A stretch of DNA of 64,000 nt from Fodinibacter sp963834965 (GCA_963834965.1 CAWIEI010000017.1:248001-312000); one strand, 5' to 3'; counted from the stretch's first letter, positions 42,190 to 51,942 are shown. Notes: generated by a model not told the origin, from the letters alone. Program-made: numbers and translations.

Positions 42190-43899
42190 CTACTTGGCGG
42201 TGCGGGCGAGCAGCGCCTGCACGAACACGCGCTGGATGTCGGCCGGGGTGTTGGCGATGTACGCGGTGCCACCGGTGGCTCGTGAGATGGCCTTGAGTGC
42301 GGCGGGGTCCGCCTCGCCCATCCCGATGGTGATGATGCGCACCGGGCGGTCGCCCCGGCTGGTCGCCTTGAGCTTCGCGAGCAGCTGGGGGAGGTCGAGG
42401 CCGCCGCCAGGGTCGTCGTTTGTGCCGTCGGTCATGATGACCACCGAGTTGACGTGGGTGGGGTCGTACTCGGCGACCATCTTCTGGTACGCCGCGGCGG
42501 TCGTGTCGTACAGACCGGTGTCGCCGCCGAGCCGCTTCGGGAGGGTGCGGGTGGCGGCGAGGAGGTTGTCGCGCCAGGTCTTGCCGGCGTAGGGCGTGTC
42601 GAGCTGTTCGACGCGTGCGATCTCGCGGTAGTCGACGCCCTTGCCGTACTGGTCCGTGGAGAACACCCAGGCCCCGATCCGGCTGCCCGCGGGCAGGATC
42701 CGCAGGGCGGTGCTGGCGGCCCCCTCGGTGACCTTGGCCCGGCTCAGACCCTTGGTGCCCTTGGCCGGGTACGTCATCGACCCGGAGACGTCGATGACGG
42801 CCAGCATCCGCATGTCCTTGCGCAGGATGCGCCACTGCTCGAGCGCACCGGCGCGCTGCGCTGCCGTCGGGGCCGGCAGCTCGGTGTACGGCGGCATGGT
42901 CTTGCCCTGGATCTTCGGCCGGGTCGTGGTGTCGGTGGTGCGGAAGCCGGCCTTGGCGATGGCGCGGCGCGCGGCATCCGAGCGAAGTGCCCGGGCAGCC
43001 CGGTCGGCGAGGGCCTTCCGGTCGGCCGGAAGGGCACGGTTGACGAGCCACGGGTAGTCGAGGCTGATCGTGCCGGCCTGCGGGACGAACGCACGCACGG
43101 TGCCCGGTGCTGACGCGGCGTGGGCGAAGGCGTCCTGCTCGGATGCCGGGAACGGCCACGCGTCGTAGTTCTTGGTGAGCGCGTCGAACTGCGACTGGGT
43201 CGAGGGTGCGGCGTAGCGCGAGGCGACGATCAGCTTCGAGGCGACGGCGAGGTCGAGCGCCTCGGGCCGGGAGACCCGGGAGGCGTAGTAGGCCAGCCGG
43301 CCGGCGGTGTCGGTGTCGGGGTTGGCCAGTCGCAGCTGCCCCGAGACGTTGATCGGGTCCGACCAGGATGCCGGGGCCGCGTCGACCGTGCGCCTGCCCA
43401 CCGTGGGTGAGACGAGCACGACGGGGCTGGTCGCGACCGACAGGCCCTTCTCCCATCCGTCGGGAGAGGTCGGAAGGTCGCCGGTGCCTGGGAGGGCGTC
43501 CAGCCAGGTCGAGGAGTCGGGGACCCACACGTCGGGCACCAGGCCGGCGCCGATGCTCTGCAGGGTGGTCTGGGCGGTAGCGGTCGAGCGCACCAGAGCC
43601 GTGCGGCATCCGGTCTTGGTCTGGGCGCTGTCGGTACGTGCGGCATCCGCGGCATCGGTGGGGGCGGCCTCGTCGGCCGCGGCGAGCACGGACTCGACGA
43701 CGGGCTGCAGCTCCTCGGCCACGAGAACCTGCAGTGGGGCGGGGCAGCCGGTGGGGCGTTGCGCGGCTGCGGCCGTCTCGGGCCGGGTGGTCCGCCAGAG
43801 GTAGGCCCCGCCCCCGACGACGAACACGAGGAGCGGGATCAGGGTGAGGAGCAGGACGCGGCGGCCGGAGCCGCCGCGTGGTGCGCCGTGGCGGCCCAT
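42190..43899 (-). CDS. Membrane-anchored solute-binding-like protein with C-terminal VWA domain
   Basis: 569 residues from the ATG at 43899. An N-terminal membrane helix (VLLLTLIPLLVFVVGGGAYLW) anchors it. The next 330 residues look like a bacterial extracellular solute-binding fold (VPDVWVPDSSTWLDAL, SDPINVSGQLRLANPDTDTAGRLAYY). A VWA domain follows with MIDAS DVSGSM near residue 368, then GDTGLYDTTAAAY and VIMTDGTNDD. Such proteins sit outside the membrane; partners are unknown. No transporter genes are adjacent. It starts 11 bases after the four-helix membrane protein, so they are probably co-transcribed. Confidence 0.85.
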   Translation of the reverse strand: MGRHGAPRGGSGRRVLLLTLIPLLVFVVGGGAYLWRTTRPETAAAAQRPTGCPAPLQVLVAEELQPVVESVLAAADEAAPTDAADAARTDSAQTKTGCRTALVRSTATAQTTLQSIGAGLVPDVWVPDSSTWLDALPGTGDLPTSPDGWEKGLSVATSPVVLVSPTVGRRTVDAAPASWSDPINVSGQLRLANPDTDTAGRLAYYASRVSRPEALDLAVASKLIVASRYAAPSTQSQFDALTKNYDAWPFPASEQDAFAHAASAPGTVRAFVPQAGTISLDYPWLVNRALPADRKALADRAARALRSDAARRAIAKAGFRTTDTTTRPKIQGKTMPPYTELPAPTAAQRAGALEQWRILRKDMRMLAVIDVSGSMTYPAKGTKGLSRAKVTEGAASTALRILPAGSRIGAWVFSTDQYGKGVDYREIARVEQLDTPYAGKTWRDNLLAATRTLPKRLGGDTGLYDTTAAAYQKMVAEYDPTHVNSVVIMTDGTNDDPGGGLDLPQLLAKLKATSRGDRPVRIITIGMGEADPAALKAISRATGGTAYIANTPADIQRVFVQALLARTAK

Positions 43900-43910
43900 T
43901 CGCGCGACCC

Positions 43911-44297
43911 TCAGTCGTCGTCCGGCAGGACGATGTTGAGCAGCCAGGAGACGAAGGTGATCACGACGGCTGCGAGCACGGCATCCCAGAAGAAGTCGTC
44001 GATGGTGAAGTCGAGGTTGAGCCACTCGCAGATCCACTCGGTGATCTGCAGCATGAACGCGTTGACGATGAAGGTGAACAACCCCAGGGTCAGCACGATG
44101 AACGGCAGCGAGAGCAGCTTGACGACGGGCTTGACGAACGCGTTGATGACGCCGAAGACCAGCGCGACGAACAGCACCGTCAGCAGCTTGTTGGTCCAGG
44201 AGCTGTCGCCTCGGCCAAGGCTCACCCCGGGGATGACCAGCGCGGCCAACCAGAGGGCGAGGCCGTTGACGACGACCCGGATCAGGAAGTTCTTCAC
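43911..44297 (-). CDS. Four-helix membrane protein (Phage_holin_4-type, PF04020)
   Basis: 128 residues from a GTG. Four hydrophobic segments: LIRVVVNGLALWLAALVIPG, LLTVLFVALVFGVINAFV, IVLTLGLFTFIVNAFML and WDAVLAAVVITFVSWLLNIVL. The pattern with NxFxKP (NAFVKPVVKLLSLP) is the bacterial membrane family often labelled phage holin. No phage genes are nearby, so this is a housekeeping membrane protein of unknown role. Confidence 0.88.
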   Translation of the reverse strand: MKNFLIRVVVNGLALWLAALVIPGVSLGRGDSSWTNKLLTVLFVALVFGVINAFVKPVVKLLSLPFIVLTLGLFTFIVNAFMLQITEWICEWLNLDFTIDDFFWDAVLAAVVITFVSWLLNIVLPDDD

Positions 44298-44390
44298 CGG
44301 CGCATTCTGGCATGCAGGGTGGCGCCGACCGGCTCGGGCGGACGGGCGCATCCCGCACCCGGGCTGGGTGGGTTGCCTACAGTGGTCGCC

Positions 44391-45518
44391 ATGACCGACG
44401 ACCCCGGCGCCGCCGCCCCCGAGCCCGTCGCGGGCGTGCCCGCGGTGCACCTGCGCAGTGCCCTCGACGCCCTGCCGGCCTACACGCCGGGCCGGCCGGC
44501 GACCGTGCTACCGGGCGTCACGGCCTACAAGATCAGCAGCAACGAGAACCCCTACCCGCCGCTGCCGTCGGTGCTCGAGGTGGTGCGCGAAGCAGCCGGG
44601 TCGATGAACCGGTACCCCGACATGGCGGTGTCGGCGCTCACTGCGGCGCTGGCCGAGCGGCTGGCCGTTCCGGCCGGGCGGCTGGCCCTCGGGCCGGGGT
44701 CGGTGGGGGTGCTCGGACAGCTCATCGCGGCCACCTGTGACCCCGGCGACGAGGTCGTCTTCGCCTGGCGGTCGTTCGAGGCGTACCCGATCCTCGTGAC
44801 CCTGGCGGGCGCCGTGCCGGTGCAGGTCCCGCTGGCTGCCGGCGAGCGGCACGACCTCGCGGCGATGGCGGCGGCGATCACCCCACGCACGCGGATGGTG
44901 CTGGTGTGCACCCCGAACAACCCGACCGGCACGACGGTGGGCGACGCCGAGCTCGAGGTCTTCCTCGAGCAGGTGCCCTCGGACGTGCTGGTCGTCATCG
45001 ACGAGGCCTATTTGGAGTTCGTGACGTCGCCGCACTCGCCCGACGCGCTCGCCACCCACCGGTCGCGGCCCAACGTCGCGGTGCTGCGGACCTTCTCCAA
45101 GGCCTACGGGTTGGCCGGCCTGCGGGTCGGGTATGCCGTGGCGCACGAGCCGCTGGCGGAGGCGCTGCGCAAGGCCGCCATCCCGTTCGGCGTCAACTCC
45201 CTGGCGCAGGTGGCGGCGGTGGCGTCGCTGGAGGCGTTCGACGAGCTCGAGGTGCGGGTCAAGGAGCTGGTCGAGGAGCGGTCGAGGGTGGTCGACGCCC
45301 TGGAGGCCCAGGGGTGGGTGCTGCCCGACGCGCAGGCCAACTTCGTCTGGTTCGGGCTGGGTGAGCTGACGGGGGAGTTCGCGGCAGCCTGTGAGGCAGC
45401 TGGGTTGACGGTGCGGCCGTACGGGACGGATGGTGCACGGGCCACGATCGGTGAGCGGGAGGCGAACGACCGGCTCATCGAGGTGGCCGGGTCGTTCTAC
45501 GCGAAGCACTTCGGCTGA
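44391..45518 (+). CDS. Histidinol-phosphate/aromatic aminotransferase (HisC/Pat type)
   Basis: 375 residues. PLP class I fold: ISSNENPYPPLPSVLEVVREAAGSMNRYPD, VVFAWRSFEAYPI, CTPNNPTGT, VVIDEAYLEFV and the PLP lysine in RTFSKAYGLAGLRVGYAV. The family converts histidinol-phosphate or aromatic 2-oxo acids; in actinobacteria this stand-alone form is often the phenylalanine aminotransferase Pat. No his operon is beside it, favouring Pat, but the sequence alone does not decide. Confidence 0.9.
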   Translation: MTDDPGAAAPEPVAGVPAVHLRSALDALPAYTPGRPATVLPGVTAYKISSNENPYPPLPSVLEVVREAAGSMNRYPDMAVSALTAALAERLAVPAGRLALGPGSVGVLGQLIAATCDPGDEVVFAWRSFEAYPILVTLAGAVPVQVPLAAGERHDLAAMAAAITPRTRMVLVCTPNNPTGTTVGDAELEVFLEQVPSDVLVVIDEAYLEFVTSPHSPDALATHRSRPNVAVLRTFSKAYGLAGLRVGYAVAHEPLAEALRKAAIPFGVNSLAQVAAVASLEAFDELEVRVKELVEERSRVVDALEAQGWVLPDAQANFVWFGLGELTGEFAAACEAAGLTVRPYGTDGARATIGEREANDRLIEVAGSFYAKHFG

Positions 45519-45531
45519 CCTGGTTCGCTGC

Positions 45532-46218
45532 TTGGACGCCCGACGCGAGTCTGTCTCAGGCACCCACCCCTGCCTGTCGTGGGATGGTGCTTGCAACCTC
45601 GGCGACCTCGGCGGGCTGCCACTCTGCACGGGCGGGTGCACTGAATTGGGGCGGGTCTACCGCTCTGCCGCCCCCGAATGGATGACGAGCAAGGGCTGGG
45701 ACGATGTGCGGGCGGTAGGTGTGGCCACCGTCATCGATCTGCGCAACGAGGTGGAGCGCGGTCGATCTGAGGTCCATCCGGTGGTGGGCCCCGGATCATG
45801 GACTGCGAACCTGCGCTTGTTTCCGGCCGAGATCGCCCGAGTCCTGACGGCCATCGCTGACGCTGGCACACCGCTGCTCATCCACTGCGCGGGCGGCCGC
45901 GATCGCACCGGGATGATCGGTTCGATGCTGCTCGCGCTCGCCGACGCCACGCCCGAGTCGATCGTGGCGAACTACGAGGCCGGCTTTCGCGGGGCGGCCC
46001 TCCACCGCGGACACTGGCACGCCCATAGCGCGGAGCCAGATGGGTGGCTGCTGTCGGCCGAGCAGCAGTGGACCGAGGAAGAACTCAACACCGCTCTGGC
46101 CGATCGCCGCCGGGCGCTCCGCGAGTGGGTCGAAGCGTTCGACGTGGCGGCGTACCTCCTCGACTCAGGCGTTTCTGAGGAGCAACTCCGGAGGCTGAAG
46201 CACCTGCTTGTCGGTTGA
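45532..46218 (+). CDS. Tyrosine/dual-specificity-type protein phosphatase
   Basis: About 228 residues if started at TTG 45532; the true start is uncertain as no good ATG or GTG is placed well. WDGACNLGDLGGLPLCTGG, GRVYRSAAPEWMTSKGWDDVRAVGVATVIDLRNEVE and the P-loop LIHCAGGRDRTGMIGSMLLAL (Cys-x5-Arg) are the PF13350-type signature. The substrate may be a phosphoprotein or phosphoinositide. Codons are less GC-biased (ATC, CGA, TTG more frequent) than in neighbours, so it may be a later arrival. Confidence 0.85.
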   Translation: MDARRESVSGTHPCLSWDGACNLGDLGGLPLCTGGCTELGRVYRSAAPEWMTSKGWDDVRAVGVATVIDLRNEVERGRSEVHPVVGPGSWTANLRLFPAEIARVLTAIADAGTPLLIHCAGGRDRTGMIGSMLLALADATPESIVANYEAGFRGAALHRGHWHAHSAEPDGWLLSAEQQWTEEELNTALADRRRALREWVEAFDVAAYLLDSGVSEEQLRRLKHLLVG

Positions 46219-46234
46219 GCGAGAGCAGGATCCG

Positions 46235-46272
46235 TTGTCCACAGGTGGTGTTGGAGGCTGGCGTTATCCACA
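46235..46272. promoter_or_regulatory. Two DnaA-box words upstream of the DUF222 gene
   Basis: TTGTCCACA at 46235-46243 and TTATCCACA at 46264-46272, same orientation, 29 bases apart. Both match DnaA-box consensus forms (the first is the actinobacterial form). They lie 50-90 bases before the ATG at 46325. They could be real DnaA-binding sites or a family-specific leader motif. Confidence 0.6.
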
Positions 46273-46324
46273 GCTGGTCTCGGCGGTGCAGTGTCCTGTC
46301 AGTGAACATGCGTACGATTAATGC

Positions 46325-48314
46325 ATGGACGAGGAAACGGTTGCCATGCGGGTCGTAGGCCCGGGTTCCGTTGTGCTAGAACCCGATTCTGGTGATGTCG
46401 CTGAGGTCGTGAGTATCTCCGTCGACTCCGTGGAGGGCGTCGGGGTCACACCCGTGCGGGCTGGGTCGCCGGGGGGAGTGGTGGACGGTTTCCGAGCGTG
46501 GCTGGCCACGATCGACATGCACTCGCTGTCGGATCGAGAGCGGGTGGGCCTGGTCGAGGGTCTGGAGCGGGTCAAAGGGTGCGTCGTCGGCGGCGCAGGC
46601 TCGGGCGACGGATGCGTTGCGGTGCTCGCGGGAGGTGGTGGCGCCGCGGGATGTGGCCCGGTCGGTGGGGTCGGTGGTGGCGTTGGCGCGGCGGGAGTCG
46701 CCCAGGCTGGGCGATCGGTTCGTGGGGTTGTCGCGGGCGTTGGTGCACGAGATGCCGCACACCATGGCCGCGCTGACCGAAGGGGGCATCAGTGAGCGGG
46801 TGGCGGTGGTCGTAGTGCAGGGCACGGCGACGTTGAGTCGGGAGGACCGCGCCGAGGTCGACCACCGGTTGGCGGGGTCGCTGCGCCGACTCGGTGTCAA
46901 GCAGGCGGGTCGGGCGGCGATCCGGGTCGCGGCGGAGCTGGATGCGGCGTCGGTGGTGGCGCGGATGGAGGCGGCGGCCAGGAGTCGTCGGGTGAGTGTG
47001 CGGCCGGCTCCGGATGGGATGGCGTACCTGACGGTGTTGGGGCCGCTCAAGGACGTGGTCGGGGCGCATGCTGCGGTGCAGGCCAGGTCGCGGTCGGTGG
47101 TGGGTGGCCAGTGCCCCGATGAGCTTCCCGAAGGTCGTGGGGTGGGTGCGGTCGCGGCGGACACGGCGTTGCGGTTGTTGTCGGGGCGGGCGGTGGGTCA
47201 GCCGCAGCCGGTGGAGGTGCATCTGGTGATGACCGACCGGGCCTTGCTCGGCACCGGTGACGGCGACCGGTCGGTGTTCGAGCCGGCTCGTGTCCCGGGT
47301 CACGGGTCGGTTCCGGCACCGGTGGCCCGGGCGTGGCTGCGCGAAGGGCTGACCGATCCACCACCCGCCGGGCCCGACGCGTCACCGCCCACCGGGGCTG
47401 CCGCCTTGCCGCCGGCCGGGGCGGACGCTTTTCCGCCTACCGGGTCTGGCGGCTCGTCGCTTACCGGGTCCGACCCGGACGTGGGGACGGGCGCGGCGGT
47501 GCAGCTGTCGGCGGGTGCGCGGGTGTGGGTGCGGCGGTTGTACACGTCTCCGGACGGTCGGGACCTGGTGGCGATGGACTCGCGGCGGCGGGTGTTCGGT
47601 GGGATGTTGCGGCGGATGCTGGTGCTGCGTGATGACGTGTGCACCACCCCGTGGTGCGAGGCGCCGATCGTGCACGCCGACCATGCAACGCCGGTGCGGG
47701 AGCACGCCGAGACCACCTTCGAGGAGGGCAACGGCAAGTGCGCCGGGTGCAACTACGGCAAGGACGCCCCCGGCTGGCGCACTCGCGTGATCCTGACCCG
47801 GCCCGGGGTCGACGAGCCACCACCTGAGCGCCCCGGCCGCGCCGGTGCCCAGGCGCGGGCGAGGCGAGTGGTGCGGGTGACCACCCCGCTCGGCCACTCC
47901 TACGACGCCGAACCCCCACCACTGCTGGGCTGGGGCAGCCAGACCTTCCCCGTGGACACTGCGCGTCCTCCTGAGCCACCATCGGCCAGCCGTGCACCCG
48001 CCGACCCGAGCGCCACCCGCACCCCCGAGGTGCCTACTCCGACCAGTGACGCCCCGGTCGCGCCGAGCCCGACTCGCGCATCCGAGGTACGCAGCGCGAC
48101 CATGGAAGGACGTGTGCGTCCGGAGCCGGAGCGACGCGACCGGTCTCGACGCTCCGACCGAGCCTCTGGCCGGCCACCCCAGGTTGCGAGGCGCAAGCGA
48201 GCCCTGCGCCGAGTGCGCACGCTCGCCGGCACAGCACTTGACCGGTCGCGACGAGCACGGCGGCCCCGGCTGACCAGCCACCTCGAACGCGAGCTGTGCA
48301 GGTACCTGACCTGA
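46325..48314 (+). pseudogene. DUF222 / 13E12-family HNH nuclease-like gene with one frameshift
   Basis: The N-terminal part (MDEETVAMRVVGPGSVVLEP...LVEGLERVKG) is in one frame. Near 46580 the family sequence continues in the next frame (ASSAAQARATDALRCSREVV), consistent with one extra base. After that DUF222 runs to about 47500, then an HNH domain: DDVCTTPWCEAPIVHADHATPVREHAETTFEEGNGKCAGCNYGK. A Pro/Thr/Ser/Arg-rich tail of about 170 residues follows. Such genes are multi-copy in actinobacteria and behave like mobile or selfish elements. Pseudogene or indel error cannot be separated here. Confidence 0.82.
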
Positions 48315-48318
48315 CAGA

Positions 48319-49824
48319 TCAGCCGACCAGGTCGGACTCGGCCACGACGCGCAGCGCCTGGGCCGCGATGGTGAGCGCGGGGTTCATCGCGGCCGATGAC
48401 GGGAAGAACCCGGCATCCACGACCCACAGGTTGTCCAGGTCGTGCGCCTTGCAGTGGCCGTCGAGCACGCTTGCCACGCGGTCAGCCCCCGCGACGACGG
48501 TGCCGCACATGTGGCTGTTCATGCTGATGTCGAACGGCTGGGTGAACACCACGTCGTAGCCGGCGTCGCGCATGAGCCGCTTGGCCCGGATCAGCAGGCG
48601 AGCGTGCTGGCGGGTGTTCGTCGCCACCCGGGCAGTCCGGATCCGTCCGCTCGGCGAGAGGGTGACCCGGTTGGCCGGGTCCGGCAGGTCCTCCGCCATG
48701 ACGACCCACTCCACCGAGCGCCGGGCGATGGCATCGAGCACCGGCAGCGGCACCCGGGTCGCCCAGCTCTTCATCATCAGGCCCTGCACCTTGCCGATCG
48801 CCTGCACGGTGCCCAGCGGGTGCCCGTCACCACCGTCGTGGTACCAGTCGGTCACCATCACCGTCTTCTGGAACACCACGTCGTTGTGCCGGTTCAGGTC
48901 GACGGCCGCGATGTGCGCGTTGTTGTGCATCATGAAGCTGCGCCCGAGCAGCCCCGAGGAGTTGCCGAGCCCAGCGGGGTGCTCCGCACTCGACGACGCC
49001 AGCAGCAGCGCCGCCGAGTTCGCCGCCCCCGCCGACACGACGAACCGCCGCCCGCGCACCGTCACCGGGCCACGCTGTCCGACCCCGGTCGCCTCCACCA
49101 CCCGCCGCCCCGACCCGTCGGTGACCAGCCGCTGCACTCGCACCCCGGTCGCCAGCCGTGCCGACCCGGTGGACAGCGCCGGGTCGACCGCGCACACCTC
49201 GGCATCCGACTTGGCGCCGAGCCGGCACGGGAAGCCGTCACAGGTCGCGCACCGCACGCACCGCCCGCCCGGCCGCAGGTCGACCCCCATCGCGGTGGAT
49301 GCCGGGTGCACCCCCGCCGCCGTCAGCCGCGAGACCAGCGCAGCGACGTACGGCTCGTGCGGCAGGGCGGCGTACGGGAACGGCCCGCTGCGCCACGGCT
49401 CCGTGGGGTCCGAGCCGGCCGTCCCGTGCACCGCATACACGTGCTCGGCCTCGCTGTAGTACGGCTCCAGGTCGGCGTACCGGAACGGCCAGGCCGGCGA
49501 CACCCCGTCGAGGTGCGCCACCTCCTCGAAGTCCGACTCCCGGAACCTCGGCAGCGACGCCCCGTAGACCTTGGTGTTCCCGCCCACCACGTAGTGCACC
49601 CCCGGGGCGAAGGCCACCCCGTCGCCGTCCTCCCAGAGCTCGGCCGGCTTGTAGCGGCGCTTCATGAAAACCTCGTCCGGCGACCAGTTCTGCGGCTCCC
49701 GGGGCAGTCGCTCGCCGCGCTCGAGGAGCAGCACGTCGACCCCGCGCTGGGCCAGCGCCCACGCGATGGTGCCACCACCCATGCCCGACCCCACGACGAC
49801 GACGTCGGCGTCCAGCTGCTCCAC
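48319..49824 (-). CDS. GMC-family FAD-dependent oxidoreductase
   Basis: 501 residues. FAD-binding VVVGSGMGGGTIAWALAQRGVDVLLLERG at the N-terminus, GGNTKVYGASLPRF, and the C-terminal GMC signature LDNLWVVDAGFFPSSAAMNPALTIAAQALRVVAE. A CxxC-type pair (RCVRCATCDGFPC) suggests an iron-sulfur-like or disulfide element, seen in some GMC dehydrogenases. Substrate is an alcohol, sterol or sugar alcohol; not determined. Confidence 0.9.
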   Translation of the reverse strand: MEQLDADVVVVGSGMGGGTIAWALAQRGVDVLLLERGERLPREPQNWSPDEVFMKRRYKPAELWEDGDGVAFAPGVHYVVGGNTKVYGASLPRFRESDFEEVAHLDGVSPAWPFRYADLEPYYSEAEHVYAVHGTAGSDPTEPWRSGPFPYAALPHEPYVAALVSRLTAAGVHPASTAMGVDLRPGGRCVRCATCDGFPCRLGAKSDAEVCAVDPALSTGSARLATGVRVQRLVTDGSGRRVVEATGVGQRGPVTVRGRRFVVSAGAANSAALLLASSSAEHPAGLGNSSGLLGRSFMMHNNAHIAAVDLNRHNDVVFQKTVMVTDWYHDGGDGHPLGTVQAIGKVQGLMMKSWATRVPLPVLDAIARRSVEWVVMAEDLPDPANRVTLSPSGRIRTARVATNTRQHARLLIRAKRLMRDAGYDVVFTQPFDISMNSHMCGTVVAGADRVASVLDGHCKAHDLDNLWVVDAGFFPSSAAMNPALTIAAQALRVVAESDLVG

Positions 49825-49913
49825 GCGGCCTCACCTCCGAGCGAATCGTGTCACTCGCAGACGGTGCGCGCCGAACCCGCCGTCGCGGGTGCGCGCTGTG
49901 GTTCGGTGGTTCG

Positions 49914-50141
49914 ATGCCCACCATCGGATTCCACTGCTCCCTCGAGCAGATCGCCCCTGGCCGCCTCCCTCGAGACGTCCAGCACGCCGAGCAGGTCGGC
50001 TTCACCGCCGCGATGTCCTCCGACCACCTCTCCCCGTGGTCGCAGCGCCAGGGTGAGTACGGCTTCGGTTGGTCCTTCCTCGGCGCGGCGCTGGCCACCA
50101 CCGACCGGCCCGCCCGCGAGCGCGAGGACGTGACCCGATGA
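49914..50141 (+). pseudogene. Remnant of an LLM-class flavin/F420 oxidoreductase
   Basis: 75 residues. The first 60 (MPTIGFHCSLEQIAPGRLPRDVQHAEQVGFTAAMSSDHLSPWSQRQGEYGFGWSFLGAALATTDRP) are the start of the TIGR03885-like LLM family. The sequence then jumps to AREREDVTR and stops, overlapping the next gene's ATG. Full proteins are about 320 residues, so the interior is missing in frame. The remaining C-terminal scrap and the ATGA junction look like an intact 3' boundary. A deletion or assembly collapse would give this. Confidence 0.65.
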
Positions 50142-51817
50142 GGCTGAGCCAGACCGGCGACGTGTGGTGGAAGTCCGCCGTCTTCTACTGCGCCGACGTC
50201 GAGACCTTCCAGGACAGCAACGGCGACGGCGTCGGTGACCTGCGCGGCATGACCGAGCGCATGGAGTACCTCGCCGACCTCGGCATCACCTGCTTGTGGC
50301 TGATGCCGCTCTACCCGACCGCCGGGCGCGACGACGGCTACGACATCACCGACTTCTTCGGCGTCGACCGCCGCCTGGGCACCCCGGGCGACTTCGTCGA
50401 GCTGGTGCGCACGGCGCGCTCGTGCGGCATCCGGGTGGTCGTCGACTTCGTCATGAACCACACCTCCGACCGGCACCCGTGGTTCAAGAGCGCCCGGCGC
50501 AGCGTCGACGACCCCTACCGCCAGTACTACGTCTGGTCGGCCACCAAGCCGCGCTCGAGCAAGGCCGAGGTCGTCTTCCCCGACAAGGAGGACAGCATCT
50601 GGGAGCTCGACGAGAAGACCGGCGAGTACTACCTCCACCACTTCTACCGGACCCAGCCCGACCTCAACGTCGCCAACCCCGCCGTGCAGGAGGAGATCGC
50701 CCGCACCCTGGGCTACTGGCTCGAGCTCGGTGTGGCTGGCTTCCGCATCGACGCCGTGCCCTTCCTGTTCGCTACCGACACCTACCCCGGCTCGGATCCC
50801 GGCGCCTTCGACCCGCAGGCCTACCTCAAGGATGTGCGCAACTTCGTGACCCGGCGCCTGGGCGACGCCGCCCTGCTCGGCGAGGTCAACCTGCCCTACC
50901 CGCAGCAGAAGGACTTCTTCGGCGGCACCGACGGCGACGGCCTCACCATGCAGTTCGACTTCATCGGCATGCAGCGCCTCTACCTCTCGCTCGCCCGTGC
51001 GGATGCCGGGCCGCTCGCCGCCGCGCTGCGCGAGCGCCCCGGCCTCGACGTCACCAGCCAGTGGGCCAACTTCGTGCGAAACCACGACGAGCTCACCCTC
51101 GACAAGCTGAGCATCCCCGAGCGCAAGGAGGTGTTCGCCGCGTTCGGCCCCGACCCCGACATGCAGCTCTACGGCCGTGGCCTGCGCCGCCGCCTCCCGA
51201 CCATGCTCGGTGGCGACGAGCGCCGCCTTCGGCTCGTCTACTCCCTGCTCTTCTCCCTGCCCGGCACGCCGACCCTGTTCTACGGCGAGGAGATCGGCAT
51301 GGGCGAGAACCTCGACGTAGAGGGCCGCCTCGCCGTGCGCACCCCCATGCAGTGGGATGCCGGCCCGAACGGCGGGTTCTCCAGCGCATCGAAGCGGCGG
51401 CTCACCCGCCCGCAGCCGGACGGCCTGTTCGGGCCCGAGCACGTCAACGCCGCCGCGCAGCGCCAGGACCCCGACTCGCTGTGGTCGTTCATCCGCCTGC
51501 TCATCCGCCGCTACCGCCAGATGCCGCAGATCGGCTGGTCCGACGTCGAGGTGCTCGACTCCGCCGTGCCCGCCGTGCTCGCCCACGTCTGTCGCTGCGA
51601 CGGCTGGCGGCTGCTCGCCGTGCACAACCTCGGCCCCGATGACGCCATCATCAGCCTCGAGCTCGGTGAGGTGCCAGAGGGCACGGTGCTGCGCGATGTG
51701 CTCGACGGTGGCGACGACCAGCCCGTCGACCCGAGCGGACACGTGGAGCTGCGCGTCGACGGCTCCACGGGCCAGTGGCTGCGCGTGCTCGCCCCGGGAG
51801 AGCAGGCGTACGCGTAA
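50138..51817 (+). CDS. GH13 alpha-amylase family enzyme (trehalose-synthase-like)
   Basis: 559 residues. TIM barrel opening VWWKSAVFYCADVETFQDSNGDGVGDLRGMTERMEYLADLGITCLWLMPLYPT. Catalytic residues: nucleophile Asp205 in GFRIDAV, acid Glu249 in LLGEVN, and Asp317 in RNHDE. The start WWKxAVxYxxDVxTFxDSNGDG resembles maltose alpha-D-glucosyltransferase, but the length and N-terminal context leave isomaltase-type activity possible. A C-terminal beta domain follows. It abuts an LLM oxidoreductase remnant. Confidence 0.85.
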   Translation: MRLSQTGDVWWKSAVFYCADVETFQDSNGDGVGDLRGMTERMEYLADLGITCLWLMPLYPTAGRDDGYDITDFFGVDRRLGTPGDFVELVRTARSCGIRVVVDFVMNHTSDRHPWFKSARRSVDDPYRQYYVWSATKPRSSKAEVVFPDKEDSIWELDEKTGEYYLHHFYRTQPDLNVANPAVQEEIARTLGYWLELGVAGFRIDAVPFLFATDTYPGSDPGAFDPQAYLKDVRNFVTRRLGDAALLGEVNLPYPQQKDFFGGTDGDGLTMQFDFIGMQRLYLSLARADAGPLAAALRERPGLDVTSQWANFVRNHDELTLDKLSIPERKEVFAAFGPDPDMQLYGRGLRRRLPTMLGGDERRLRLVYSLLFSLPGTPTLFYGEEIGMGENLDVEGRLAVRTPMQWDAGPNGGFSSASKRRLTRPQPDGLFGPEHVNAAAQRQDPDSLWSFIRLLIRRYRQMPQIGWSDVEVLDSAVPAVLAHVCRCDGWRLLAVHNLGPDDAIISLELGEVPEGTVLRDVLDGGDDQPVDPSGHVELRVDGSTGQWLRVLAPGEQAYA

Positions 51818-51942
51818 CTGCTGGCCCACCGGTACGGTGGTTGCCGACACCGGCAGTGACCGCCGCCACACCCAGCACCAGCGGTCGCGACGACCACCGA
51901 CGCGGCGACCGTCACCACGGAAGCCCGGAGAAGGAGTGCCCT

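Noticed and set aside
43911..44297. Prophage holin
   Set aside because: The four-helix family is widespread in bacterial chromosomes; no other phage gene, integrase or attachment repeat is nearby.
46235..46272. Chromosomal origin of replication
   Set aside because: Only two DnaA-box words and no AT-rich unwinding region, dnaA or dnaN gene.
51818..51942. Small gene before the E1 alpha gene
   Set aside because: No start with ribosome site and no motif; likely the operon leader.
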